Shown here in pieces: positions 15,688 through 24,549 of a DNA stretch of 64,000 nucleotides. The notes beneath the pieces were generated by a model that saw only the letters and a program-made list of their open reading frames with translations, had not been told where the DNA came from and did not search any database. A program made the translations under genes and the position numbers. This DNA is from JAJXUB01 sp047974805. Its GTDB lineage: Bacteria; Actinomycetota; Actinomycetes; Actinomycetales; Dermatophilaceae. Numbering within the stretch: position 1 is the first letter of the stretch; each line of letters starts with the position of its first letter. The stretch spans positions 1 to 64,000 of the forward strand of contig JBKECS010000035.1 in assembly GCA_047974805.1 (NCBI GenBank). Direction: 5' to 3'.

Positions 15688-17718
15688 TCAGTCCTTCTCT
15701 CGAAGTCCCTGCGACTGCTCATACCGGGCGCGTTGCGCGGCGAGCATCTCGTTGTACGCCCGCAATGCGGCGTCGTCGTCCCGGTCGGCCTGACGGTCCA
15801 GCCGTCGCTGTTCGGCGGTGTCGGCCTTGAGCCACTGGCGCGCCACAAGCACCGCCAAGGTTAGCGTCGGCACCTCCCCGACGCCCCAAGCGATCTCGCC
15901 CGCGACGACCTGGTCGGCTAGCGGGTCCGGCATCCACCCGACATGGATCGCCCGGAAGAAGTCGCCGGCCAGCAACGTCGTGTCGCCGGTGAGGAGCACC
16001 CCGAAGAACGCGTGGAAGCTCACCGTGACAAACAAGATGACCAGCAGGAACAGGGGCGGCCACTTCTTCGGACCGGGGTCGACACCGATGAGGACCCACA
16101 CGAACATGTACCCACTGAGCACGAAGTGCACCAACATGAGCATGTGCCCGGTATGCGTGGTCAGGGCCAGTTCGAACAGTGGCGAGTAGTAGAAGATCGC
16201 CAGAGAGATGAAGAACAAGAACGAAGCGATGACTGGGTTGGATATGACCCGGACGTACCGGGAGTGCACGATCTGCAGGGTCAGTTCCCGAACTCCCCAT
16301 GTTTTGTCCTTCCGGGCATGCAGCGCCCGCAACAACAGCGTGATCGGCGCCCCACCGACGAGGAAGATCGGCACGATCATGGCGACGATCATGTGCATGA
16401 CCATGTGCGCGGAGAAGAGCACCCGCCCCCAGATGCCCGGTGCACCGCACGTGGCGTAGATCCAGATGAGCCACCCGACCATCCACGACGCGGTGCGCAG
16501 CATCGGCCAGGCATCCCCACGCACCCGCAGGGTTCGTACCCCGACGGCGTAGGCGACCATGGCCGCGATAGCGACAGTGAACAGCAGCCATTCGATTCTC
16601 CACGTGAGGAACCAGTCCGAGAACACGGCCGGGCCCGGGTCCGGGTAACCGGTCAGAGCAATGAATTTGCCCCCGGACGGGTCCTCGTCCGGGATGGGCG
16701 GAATGCCCCGGGAGAGTGCAACGGCGATGCCGGCAGCGAAGCCCATGATGCCTAGTTCCAGCACCGCCAACCGGGCGAAGGCTCGCCCGTCGCCCGGATC
16801 CGTTTCGAGTCGCCCGGCGAGGACCTGGCGTTGGCGATAACCGAACCAACCGAGCACGGCGAACGCCACTACCTTCACCACGATCAGCGCACCGTATGCC
16901 GTCGCGAACCCGGCGAAGGAACCTAACCGGATGGCGGCCTGCAGCACACCGGACAGGCCGAGGAACACGTAGGCCCACAAGGCGACGGCCGAGTAGCGGC
17001 GCACGCTGACGCCGAGGTCACGGCCCAGCCGGCCCCGGATCAGCGTCAGGCCGAGGAGCCCGCCGAGCCATGCGCTCATGGAGATCAGGTGGACCGCCAG
17101 GGAGTTCACGGCGTCGTCGTGGCTGGCCGAACCGGCGGAGTGCCCGTTCAAGGCGAGCACGGTTTGCGCCGACAAGGCCCCGGCGAGTAGCCACACCGTC
17201 GCCGCTCGCCCCCGAGCAACCGCGGCGCCGAGCGCGACCAGCAGCGCCAACCCGGCGCTGATCGCCAGGACCCGAGTGATCTCCAGTGGCCACCAGAACG
17301 TCATGAACTGCTCGGTGAAGGCCGGGTCGGTGACCGGGCTGCCAACGATGTCAGCAGACGCCAAGACGAGCTGCACGACCAGCAAGGTCACCCACCCGGT
17401 GCCCGCCCAGGCAGCCCAGCGGGTCAGGGTTTCCCGGCGCGCCGTGCGGGTGCGATCAGGGACGATGAACGCAGCCAGCCCGAGGAACCCGATGGTGGAC
17501 GCTCCGGCGAGTTGGGCCATGGTCGTCACCACCGGGAGGCCCCAGCGGACCAAGGGCCCGGCATCGAGCGCGAGGAGTGGGGAGGCGCCCCCGTCGACGA
17601 TCAGTCCCAGGACTACCCCGGCCAGTGCCAGCACAGCCACTACCGGGACCAAAACGCGGCCCGGAGAGGCCGACTCACCCGGCGCAGCCCGTGCCACCGG
17701 GCGACTCGTTGTCGTCAT
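15688..17718 (-). CDS. CopD-CtaG fusion, copper/cytochrome oxidase assembly protein
   Basis: The 676-residue integral membrane protein has two halves. Residues about 40-330 form a CopD-like bundle and residues about 370-630 match the caa3_CtaG family, which helps insert copper in cytochrome c oxidase. The CtaG half shows several histidines in MVMHMIVAMIVP and FHAFFGVLL that could bind copper. The last 45 residues are a charged cytoplasmic tail. This fusion is standard in actinobacteria. The ATG at 17718 has no ribosome binding site; TACGCT lies 6 bases upstream, so translation is probably leaderless. The nitrilase gene follows at once. Confidence 0.9.
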   Translation of the reverse strand: MTTTSRPVARAAPGESASPGRVLVPVVAVLALAGVVLGLIVDGGASPLLALDAGPLVRWGLPVVTTMAQLAGASTIGFLGLAAFIVPDRTRTARRETLTRWAAWAGTGWVTLLVVQLVLASADIVGSPVTDPAFTEQFMTFWWPLEITRVLAISAGLALLVALGAAVARGRAATVWLLAGALSAQTVLALNGHSAGSASHDDAVNSLAVHLISMSAWLGGLLGLTLIRGRLGRDLGVSVRRYSAVALWAYVFLGLSGVLQAAIRLGSFAGFATAYGALIVVKVVAFAVLGWFGYRQRQVLAGRLETDPGDGRAFARLAVLELGIMGFAAGIAVALSRGIPPIPDEDPSGGKFIALTGYPDPGPAVFSDWFLTWRIEWLLFTVAIAAMVAYAVGVRTLRVRGDAWPMLRTASWMVGWLIWIYATCGAPGIWGRVLFSAHMVMHMIVAMIVPIFLVGGAPITLLLRALHARKDKTWGVRELTLQIVHSRYVRVISNPVIASFLFFISLAIFYYSPLFELALTTHTGHMLMLVHFVLSGYMFVWVLIGVDPGPKKWPPLFLLVILFVTVSFHAFFGVLLTGDTTLLAGDFFRAIHVGWMPDPLADQVVAGEIAWGVGEVPTLTLAVLVARQWLKADTAEQRRLDRQADRDDDAALRAYNEMLAAQRARYEQSQGLREKD

Positions 17719-17730
17719 AGCTCAAGCGTA
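17719..17730 (-). promoter_or_regulatory. Leaderless promoter of copD-ctaG
   Basis: On the minus strand TACGCT (17725-17730) is followed by TGAGCT and the ATG, the same 6-base gap as at dcd and serS. It lies in the 34 bases between this gene and the upstream glutaryl-CoA dehydrogenase stop. Confidence 0.5.
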
Positions 17731-17752
17731 TGCATAGGAGTTCCGGCGCAGA

Positions 17753-18958
17753 TCAACGGAACGCGGCCACCCCGGTCAGGGCCTGCCCGATGACGAGCGT
17801 GTGCATTTCCACGGTGCCCTCATAGGTGAGGACCGACTCGAGGTTGTTGGCATGCCGCATCACCGGGAACTCGCCCGAGATCCCGTTCGCGCCCAGGATC
17901 GTCCGGGCCGTGCGGCAGATGTCGATGGCCTTGGTGACGTTGTTGTACTTGCCGACGCTGACCTGTTCGGGCAACAACCCCACCGCATCCTTTCGCCGCC
18001 CCAAATGCACGGCCAGCAACTGACCGAGATAAAGCTCGGTGGACATCTGCGCCAGCTTGGCCTGGGTCAACTGGAAGCCGGCGAGGGGCCGGTCGAACTG
18101 AGTGCGCTCCATGGCATACCGTCGGGCAACCTCGAGGCTGGACCGGGCCGCCCCCATCACCCCCCAGAGGATCCCATAGCGGGCCTCGGACAGACAGCTC
18201 AGCGGGCCCTTCAGACCGGCCACCTCAGGCAGGATCGCCTCACGCGGCAACCGGACGTTCTCCATCACCAGCTCGGCGGTCACCGAGGCACGCAGGGACA
18301 TCTTGTGGTGAATGGGGTGAGCCTCGAACCCCGGGGTGTCCGTGGGCACGACGAACCCCCGGATACCACCATGTTCTTGACCGGCATTGGCCCACACAAT
18401 GGCTACATCGGCGATCGTGCCGTTGGTGATCCACAACTTCGACCCATTGAGCACCCAGTCGGTCCCGTCCACACGTGCCCGGGTCCGCATGGATCCGGGG
18501 TCGGAGCCATGGTCTGGTTCGGTCAGCCCGAAGCACCCGATGGCCTCCCCAGCAGCCATCGGTGGCAACCATTGCTGCTTGTGGTCCTCGCTGCCGTAGG
18601 CCCACAGGGCGAACATGGCCAGCGATCCCTGCACCGAGACCAGCGAGCGGATGCCCGAGTCGGTGGCCTCCAACTCCTGGCAGGCCAGGCCGTAGTCAAC
18701 TGCGGACATCCCGGGGCAGCCGTACCCCTCCAAGTGCATCCCCAGCAAGCCAATCTTGCCGAATTCGCGAGCGAGTTCCCGCGCGGTGGGCAGGTCGCCC
18801 GCCTCGTACCACTGCGTGATGTCCGGCTCAATGAGGTCATCACAGACGTGACGGACCGTTGCTCGGATAGCACGTTCCTCCTCGGTCAACACCGCGTCGA
18901 TATCGATCACGTCACGCGGGTCGACCGATCTCTTGGCGCCGGAGGGTCGGGCATTCAT
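17753..18958 (-). CDS. gcdH: Glutaryl-CoA dehydrogenase
   Basis: The 401-residue FAD enzyme oxidatively decarboxylates glutaryl-CoA to crotonyl-CoA in lysine and tryptophan breakdown, with ETF as acceptor. CFGLTEPDHGSDPGSM, the GCDH-type RYGILWGVMGAA and the catalytic base in LTYEGTVEMHTLVIG are seen; the last two favour GCDH over other acyl-CoA dehydrogenases. The start is ATG at 18958 with GAGG upstream inside the end of the MFS gene, which stops 4 bases before. The pair is therefore an operon. Electrons would pass to EtfD. Confidence 0.88.
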   Translation of the reverse strand: MNARPSGAKRSVDPRDVIDIDAVLTEEERAIRATVRHVCDDLIEPDITQWYEAGDLPTARELAREFGKIGLLGMHLEGYGCPGMSAVDYGLACQELEATDSGIRSLVSVQGSLAMFALWAYGSEDHKQQWLPPMAAGEAIGCFGLTEPDHGSDPGSMRTRARVDGTDWVLNGSKLWITNGTIADVAIVWANAGQEHGGIRGFVVPTDTPGFEAHPIHHKMSLRASVTAELVMENVRLPREAILPEVAGLKGPLSCLSEARYGILWGVMGAARSSLEVARRYAMERTQFDRPLAGFQLTQAKLAQMSTELYLGQLLAVHLGRRKDAVGLLPEQVSVGKYNNVTKAIDICRTARTILGANGISGEFPVMRHANNLESVLTYEGTVEMHTLVIGQALTGVAAFR

Positions 18959-18962
18959 GGGG

Positions 18963-20207
18963 TCACCTCGGGGTGGATGGAGCGACCGGGTCTGGCCCGG
19001 CTGCCTCCGAGGGTACGGCGCTTCGCTCGGCACCGCTCAGTCTGGTGTTTCCCGCCCCGATAATGGCGACAGCCACCAGCCCAGCGGCGATGGGCATGAC
19101 ATAGGCCGGTTGCGCGCCAAAGGCTTCGACCGCCCAGCCGGCGAGCACGGTCCCCAGCGAGATCCCCACCAGGACGCCGGTGACGGCGACCGCGATCCCC
19201 TCGGTCACCAGCGCGAATGGGAGAATCCGTTGGACCAGCGCCATGGCCGTGATGAGCAGCGGCGCGGTGGCGCTGCCCGCCACGAGCATGACCACGGCCA
19301 GGACAGGCAACGACGGCGCGGCCAAGGCCGGTGCCTCGAGCAGGACCATGAGGCCAGCGGTAATGGCCATGCGGCGGGTGAGGGAGCTGCGGAAGGTCCG
19401 GGTGCCATAGATCAGCCCGGAGGTCATCGAGCCCACGGCGAAAAGCGCGAGGATGACCGAGGAGAACTGCTTCTCCCCGGCCCGATCGGCAACGGCCACG
19501 GCGATGACCTCGTTGGCCCCAAAAATCACCCCGGTCATGACCAGGGTCAAAGTCAGGAGCCAAAGCCCGGGCCGGTGCAGGGCTAGCCCGTGGGGCCGCT
19601 CGTCATGGGGTACGACCGGTGGCTCGGTTCGGCGGTTGGACAACACGATGAGGCCGCCCACGGCATACAGCACGGTGGCGAGGATCAGGCCGGCCTCCGG
19701 CAACCACAGCGTTGACGGCAGGACGGCCAACACCGGCCCTAGGACATAGCCGAATTCGTCGGCCACCTGCTCGTAGGACAACGCCGTATGCAGATTCCGC
19801 GGGTGATCGCGGAAGATGTAGGCCCACCGGGCGCGGGTCATCGGACCGAGTTCGGGGATGATCGCGGACAGCCCATAGGTCGCGAACAGCGTCCACGTGG
19901 GCGCCCCAGCCAAGGAGCAGGCGGCCATCGACAGCCCGGCCACGACCGAGGTCAGCGTGAACGGCAGGCCAACCCGGCGTTGCCCGTATTTGTCGATGAA
20001 CCTGCCGAGGATGGGCCCGGCGGCCGCCAACACGATGAGCCCGACGGCAGAGACCGCTGCGGCTACGGCGTAGGAGCCCTGACGGGCCGAGACCATGACG
20101 ATGACGCTGACCCCGAACATTGCCCCGCCGACGCGCGAAAGCAGGGAGCCCAGCACGAACGGCAGCACCGCCGGCGTCCTGAGCAGTTCGAGATACGGCC
20201 TGAGCAC
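18963..20207 (-). CDS. MFS transporter
   Basis: A 414-residue major facilitator with about twelve hydrophobic segments. It begins YLELLRTPAVLPFVLGSLLSR, and the loop GRFIDKYGQRR between helices 2 and 3 is the MFS motif A. It looks like the drug/metabolite efflux type of actinobacteria, with no substrate clue of its own. Being 4 bases upstream of gcdH it might move a glutarate-pathway compound, which is inference only. The GTG at 20207 is the longest sensible start. A TTGACA at 20215-20220 would place a promoter so close that a shorter start, such as the GTG near 20168, is possible. Confidence 0.85.
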   Translation of the reverse strand: MLRPYLELLRTPAVLPFVLGSLLSRVGGAMFGVSVIVMVSARQGSYAVAAAVSAVGLIVLAAAGPILGRFIDKYGQRRVGLPFTLTSVVAGLSMAACSLAGAPTWTLFATYGLSAIIPELGPMTRARWAYIFRDHPRNLHTALSYEQVADEFGYVLGPVLAVLPSTLWLPEAGLILATVLYAVGGLIVLSNRRTEPPVVPHDERPHGLALHRPGLWLLTLTLVMTGVIFGANEVIAVAVADRAGEKQFSSVILALFAVGSMTSGLIYGTRTFRSSLTRRMAITAGLMVLLEAPALAAPSLPVLAVVMLVAGSATAPLLITAMALVQRILPFALVTEGIAVAVTGVLVGISLGTVLAGWAVEAFGAQPAYVMPIAAGLVAVAIIGAGNTRLSGAERSAVPSEAAGPDPVAPSTPR

Positions 20208-20342
20208 GAGACATTGTCAAGCCCCGAACGATCGGACGGCAACTCGCCAACTCGGAAGCCCGCCAAACGGGCCGGTCCTCCAGGCACCCTCGTCCACCAG
20301 GCCCGCAGCGACAGCACGCCTACCATCGGCCCGTGGACAGCA

Positions 20343-21803
20343 TCAGCGGGCGGAGCCGAGTCCGAGAATGGCTGCCAGACCCAAGGCGCTGCGCGGATCG
20401 TAGGCGCAGCGCCACAAGCCGCCGTGCGCGGCCGCATAGGCCTCGTCTTGCCAGGGGTGCTCGTGCGCCGGAACCCCCGCGGCCAGGTCACGGACGAGCA
20501 GCGCGGCCATGAGGGTGTTGGCCGTGCCGGGCTCGAAGACGGTCACCCCGAATCGGTGAGCTCCGCCGTAGGCGGCGGCCAACGCCCGGTTCTTCACCAC
20601 GGATCGGGTGCGGGTCGGCGGGGCGACGTGGAAGGACACCTGGGCGCCCTGCGCCCTGGCTGTCGTCGCGCGCCACCGTTGCAGTCGTTTGGCCAGCAGG
20701 TAGTTCGGTCCCTGCTGAAGGACCACCGAGTCGTTCAGGCCGGGGTCCTCACCGACGCCGTAGTTGCGCTTGAGCAGCCGCCCCCCGGACATCGTCCGCA
20801 GGGGGCCACGCAGCACCTTGGACGTGCGCCGATGTGCGTAGGCCGCCGCGCTGGCCCGCACCGCCTCCCCTGGCACGGCAAAAATGTCCGTCGGTGTGGC
20901 CAAGAACGCCAGGGTGACCTCGCCGTCGCGATTGGTTCGGACCGCCTCGGTGATGGTGTCCACGGCGGTCGCGACGCGGACGTTCGCCGCCCCGTCGGCA
21001 TACACATAGTTGCCCAGCACGAGGTCGCCGGGCAGGTCGGTCAGCCATGCCGCGACGGCAGACACCTCACTGGTGACGTCCGCGCCGGCGTGCGTGGTCA
21101 GCGGGCCCGTGCCGCTGCGAGTGGGCACGAGCAGCGTCCCGGCGCTGGAGGCCGCATCGGTCAGCACCCGATCCCACAGGCCCCGGCGGGGCAGGTCGAC
21201 CGCAGCAACGGTCGCCCCCCAGCGCAACAGGGAGCGGTAGGGGCCCATCTCCGAGCCGGCTCCGATAACCCCGATCGTGCGTCCACGCAGGTCCAGCCAC
21301 TCCGGATGGTCCACAACGTCGCCGATGGCCGCAGCGAAGGAAGGTTCCACCACGCCGTCACCCACCCACGTCTCGAGCACGTCCAGGATGTCGCCGCCGA
21401 CCAGTCGTCGCCCCTGATAGGGAAGGCTCAGGTGCTCCTCGCGTTGCCCCCCGCCGTGGAGAGTTTCCGTTTCTAGCGGGTTGGCGGCGGGTGTGCCAGC
21501 TACCTCGGCCAGGCTCAGCTGCGAGCCGTCGGCATCGCGGTAGCGCATCCGGGCAGTCAGCGAGGTGAGCCCGTCCTCGGCGATGTGGCGAGCGCTCTCG
21601 GGAGAGGCCAGGCCAGCCTCAACAAGGCGGCGGAAGGGGACGAGGTAGCCCGATCGCCAATTGGTCTCCCGCTCCACCGCAGCCGCCCCCACCGGGTCAA
21701 CGCCGCGGAGGGCGTCTGCGACGATGGCCCGACCGGTCGCACTCGTACTGCGTCGACCATCCACCTCAGGGAAGACGACCCCGACCGGTTCCTGCTCACT
21801 CAT
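20343..21803 (-). CDS. Conserved protein of unknown function with Rossmann motif
   Basis: I do not recognise the family. The 486-residue protein has a nucleotide-binding glycine motif GVIGAGSEMGP at about 178-188, followed by a typical second strand VAAVDLPRRG. This suggests an NAD(P)-binding domain in the middle, with helical N-terminal (1-170) and C-terminal regions. Other conserved-looking stretches are NYGVGEDPGLNDSVVLQQGP and HPWQDEAYAAAHGGLWRCAYDP near the end. There is no signal peptide or membrane helix. The start may be ATG 21803 or GTG 21893; neither has a clear ribosome binding site. It lies alone between the MFS-gcdH pair and the 2-oxoacid dehydrogenase operon. Confidence 0.8.
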   Translation of the reverse strand: MSEQEPVGVVFPEVDGRRSTSATGRAIVADALRGVDPVGAAAVERETNWRSGYLVPFRRLVEAGLASPESARHIAEDGLTSLTARMRYRDADGSQLSLAEVAGTPAANPLETETLHGGGQREEHLSLPYQGRRLVGGDILDVLETWVGDGVVEPSFAAAIGDVVDHPEWLDLRGRTIGVIGAGSEMGPYRSLLRWGATVAAVDLPRRGLWDRVLTDAASSAGTLLVPTRSGTGPLTTHAGADVTSEVSAVAAWLTDLPGDLVLGNYVYADGAANVRVATAVDTITEAVRTNRDGEVTLAFLATPTDIFAVPGEAVRASAAAYAHRRTSKVLRGPLRTMSGGRLLKRNYGVGEDPGLNDSVVLQQGPNYLLAKRLQRWRATTARAQGAQVSFHVAPPTRTRSVVKNRALAAAYGGAHRFGVTVFEPGTANTLMAALLVRDLAAGVPAHEHPWQDEAYAAAHGGLWRCAYDPRSALGLAAILGLGSAR

Positions 21804-22112
21804 GGGGGCAACTCTGCCAGCGATTGACGGTCTGGCAAGCTCAGCAGGGTCGGCCCTGTGGATGACCAGCGGGCGGCTCATTGCGGGACGCACCGTGCCA
21901 CTCGATGCACGCCTACTGCGGCGGTCACCGTGCCGCTCACCGTGCAGCCGTTGGGGGGATCACCCTAGTTTCGGCACATTGAACCGCACCGGGCATGCCG
22001 CGATGCCCGAGACAACGCGCAGACCTAGGACAACCTCCACACGCATGAGACCCACGGACAGCGTCAACTTTGCGCACGGGACCTATGGAAGCCGTGAAAC
22101 TCGGGCGGCCCC
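21804..22112 (-). other. Intergenic region with terminator-like hairpin
   Basis: The 309 bases lie between the E2 gene end and the unknown gene. CGGGCAT (21990-21996) and ATGCCCG (22003-22009) form a 7-pair stem with a 6-base loop, about 100 bases past the E2 stop, which may end the bkd transcript. The rest should hold the promoter of the downstream gene, but no convincing -10 box was found. No gene is seen. Confidence 0.5.
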
Positions 22113-23546
22113 TTAGCCCCAGACCAAACCCCGGGCGGGGTCGTGCAGGACGGCCGCGAGGTCGGCGAGATAGCGGGACCCGAGCTCTCCATCAACCATC
22201 CGATGGTCGAAGCTCATCGCCAATTGAGTCACCCAGCGCGGCTGCACGCTCTCGTGACCTTGGTCGTCCTCAATCACCCAGGGCATTCGCCGAACGGCAC
22301 CGAGCGCGACGATGGCGGCTTCGCCCGGGTTGAGGATCGGCGTGCCGGCATCGACCCCGAACACCCCGACATTGGTCAGCGTGATTGAACCGCCGGCCTG
22401 GGCCCCTGGGGTCGTGCGTCCCTCACGAGCAGTGGCGGTCAGCTCGCCGATGGCCCCAGCGAGCTGCGCCAGCGACATGGCGTCGGCATCCTTGATGTTG
22501 GGCACGATCAACCCTCGGGGGGTGGCCGCGGCAATGCCCAAGTTGACGTAGTGCTTGGTGACGATCTCCCCCGCGTCCTCATCCCACGAGGAGTTGATCT
22601 CCGGGTGGCGCCGCACGCACAGGCACATCGCCTTGGCCAGAATGAGCATCGGGGTCACCTTGACGTCGGCGAACTCCCGGTCCCGTTTCAACCGGTCGAT
22701 AAGCTCCATGGTGGCGGTGACATCGACGGTGACCCACTCGGTGACGTGCGGTGCGGTGAACGCCGAGTCCACCATCGCCTGCGCGGTCACCTTGCGCACC
22801 CCGCGGATCGGCGTGCGCGTCTCCCCCCTCTCGCCGGCCGAGCTGGGCACGTATGCCAGCGGCGCGGTGCCACCACCCGAGCCCACCAACGCCCCCGAAG
22901 CTGCTTCCTGAACATCCTCGCGGGTGATGATGCCGCCCGGGGCGCTTCCAGGGAGCGTGGCGAGGTCGATGCCGAGGTCCTTGGCCAGTTTGCGCACCGG
23001 TGGCGAGGCCTGCGGTCGGGCACCACCGACCGCCGCTGCGGGACCTGGATCTGCGGGCGGCGTACGCCGTCGGCGTACGGCATCGGTCTGCTTCACGCCG
23101 TACCCGACCAGCACGGGGGTACGCTCCTTAGACCCCGTCCCGACCACCCCGGTCTGGCCCGGCGCGCTGTCACTCTCGGTGGCGGATTCGGCCGGTGATG
23201 CGGCCACCGGATCGGTGACGGCATCGGTAACCGACTCGGTCACCGACTCGGTCGCCGGATCGTCGGTAGACGGTGGAGGTTGCGGGGTACTCCCCTGTGC
23301 CGAGACGTCCGTGTCGATCGCGATGATCGGCGTTCCGACCTCCACTTCCTGGCCCTCGGGCACCAGTAGCTCCCGCACCACCCCGGCGAACGGGATGGGC
23401 AGTTCGACCAGTGATTTCGCCGTCTCCACCTCCACGACGATGTCGTTGACCTTGACCACGTCGCCCACCGCCACCCGCCAGGTGACGATTTCGGCCTCGG
23501 TCAGACCCTCACCCGGGTCCGGCAGGTTGAACCGCTCGATGCTCAT
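22113..23546 (-). CDS. bkdC: Branched-chain 2-oxoacid dehydrogenase E2
   Basis: The 477-residue acyltransferase core of the complex carries acyl groups on a lipoyl arm and hands them to CoA. An N-terminal lipoyl domain (1-80) has Lys44 in VETAKSLVELP. A long linker rich in Thr/Asp/Ser/Pro/Ala follows with TESVTDAVTD-like repeats, then an E1/E3-binding domain (about 200-235, PPVRKLAKDLGIDLATLPG) and the catalytic domain with His448 in SFDHRMVDG. The start is ATG at 23546 with GGAGG upstream. It is the third gene of an E1alpha-E1beta-E2 operon. No E3 gene lies here, so a shared lipoamide dehydrogenase is expected elsewhere. Confidence 0.92.
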   Translation of the reverse strand: MSIERFNLPDPGEGLTEAEIVTWRVAVGDVVKVNDIVVEVETAKSLVELPIPFAGVVRELLVPEGQEVEVGTPIIAIDTDVSAQGSTPQPPPSTDDPATESVTESVTDAVTDPVAASPAESATESDSAPGQTGVVGTGSKERTPVLVGYGVKQTDAVRRRRTPPADPGPAAAVGGARPQASPPVRKLAKDLGIDLATLPGSAPGGIITREDVQEAASGALVGSGGGTAPLAYVPSSAGERGETRTPIRGVRKVTAQAMVDSAFTAPHVTEWVTVDVTATMELIDRLKRDREFADVKVTPMLILAKAMCLCVRRHPEINSSWDEDAGEIVTKHYVNLGIAAATPRGLIVPNIKDADAMSLAQLAGAIGELTATAREGRTTPGAQAGGSITLTNVGVFGVDAGTPILNPGEAAIVALGAVRRMPWVIEDDQGHESVQPRWVTQLAMSFDHRMVDGELGSRYLADLAAVLHDPARGLVWG

Positions 23547-23577
23547 CGCGTGGCCTCCGTCGCAGATCTCACCGATA

Positions 23578-24549
23578 TCACCATTGCCGCACCCGATCCA
23601 CGGCGTCGAGAACCCGGTCCAGGTCGGGCAGGAACTCCTCTTCCAACCGGCTCGGCGGATAGGGCACGTCGTACCCGGCCACCCGTTGCACCGGAGCCTC
23701 GAGGTCATAGAAGCAGCGCTGCATGAGTTCGGCGGCGATCTCCCCGCCCAGCCCGCCAAACTTCGGCGCCTCGTGCACGACGAGGACCCGGCCGGTCTTC
23801 TTCGCCGACGCGGTGATGACCGGCCAATCGATCGGGCTCAGCGATCGCAGATCGATCACCTCGAGGGAGACGCCCTCGTTCTGCGCGACCTCGGCAGCCT
23901 GCAGGCACGTCTTCACCATGGGGCCGTAGGCCACCACCGTCGCATCCGTGCCCTCTCGGCACACCCGGGCGTCGAACAGCCCCAGATCGGCCGCCTCGCC
24001 GACCTCACCCTTGTCCCAATATCGACGCTTGGGCTCATAGAAGAGCACTGGGTCGTCCGTGGCGATCGCCTGCCGGATCATCCAGTGCGCGTCGTTCGGT
24101 GTGGAGCAGGCGACCACCTTCAACCCGGCCGTATGCGTGAAGTACGCCTCGTTGGATTCGCTATGGTGCTCCACCGCACCGATGCCGCCACCCACCGGGA
24201 TTCGGATGACCACCGGCAGCGCGATGGTGGACAACGACCGGGCGCGCATCTTGGCCAGCTGACTGATGATGTGATCGAAGGCGGGATAGATGAAGCCGTC
24301 GAATTGGATTTCCACGACGGGCCGGTAGCCGCGCAGGGCCAACCCGATCGCCGTTCCGACGATGCCTGCCTCCGCCAGCGGCGCATCGATGACCCGGTCC
24401 TCCCCGAAGTCCTTCTGCAGGCCCTCGGTGACCCGGAATACCCCGCCGAGCTTGCCGACGTCCTCCCCCATGACGATGACCTTTGGGTCGGCCTCCATGC
24501 TTGCCCGCAACCCCGACGTGATGGCCTTGGCCAGCGTGCTCACCATCAC
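23578..24549 (-). CDS. bkdB: Branched-chain 2-oxoacid dehydrogenase E1 beta
   Basis: A 323-residue transketolase-like subunit that completes the thiamine diphosphate site with E1 alpha. MGEDVGKLGGVFRVTEGL, DAPLAEAGIVGTAIGLALRG and the C-terminal EAPKFGGLGGEIAAE are family hallmarks; VEHHSESNEAYFTHTAGL favours the branched-chain type over pyruvate dehydrogenase. Its ATG overlaps the E1 alpha stop (ATGA), and it ends 31 bases before E2. The complex oxidises the ketoacids of valine, leucine and isoleucine and also supplies branched starters for membrane lipids. Confidence 0.93.
   Translation of the reverse strand: MMVSTLAKAITSGLRASMEADPKVIVMGEDVGKLGGVFRVTEGLQKDFGEDRVIDAPLAEAGIVGTAIGLALRGYRPVVEIQFDGFIYPAFDHIISQLAKMRARSLSTIALPVVIRIPVGGGIGAVEHHSESNEAYFTHTAGLKVVACSTPNDAHWMIRQAIATDDPVLFYEPKRRYWDKGEVGEAADLGLFDARVCREGTDATVVAYGPMVKTCLQAAEVAQNEGVSLEVIDLRSLSPIDWPVITASAKKTGRVLVVHEAPKFGGLGGEIAAELMQRCFYDLEAPVQRVAGYDVPYPPSRLEEEFLPDLDRVLDAVDRVRQW

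Noticed and set aside
20192..20220. TTGACA promoter inside the start of the MFS gene
   Set aside because: The hexamer is good but the matching -10 CGTATC is poor and the position would remove conserved N-terminal residues; mentioned only as a start uncertainty.
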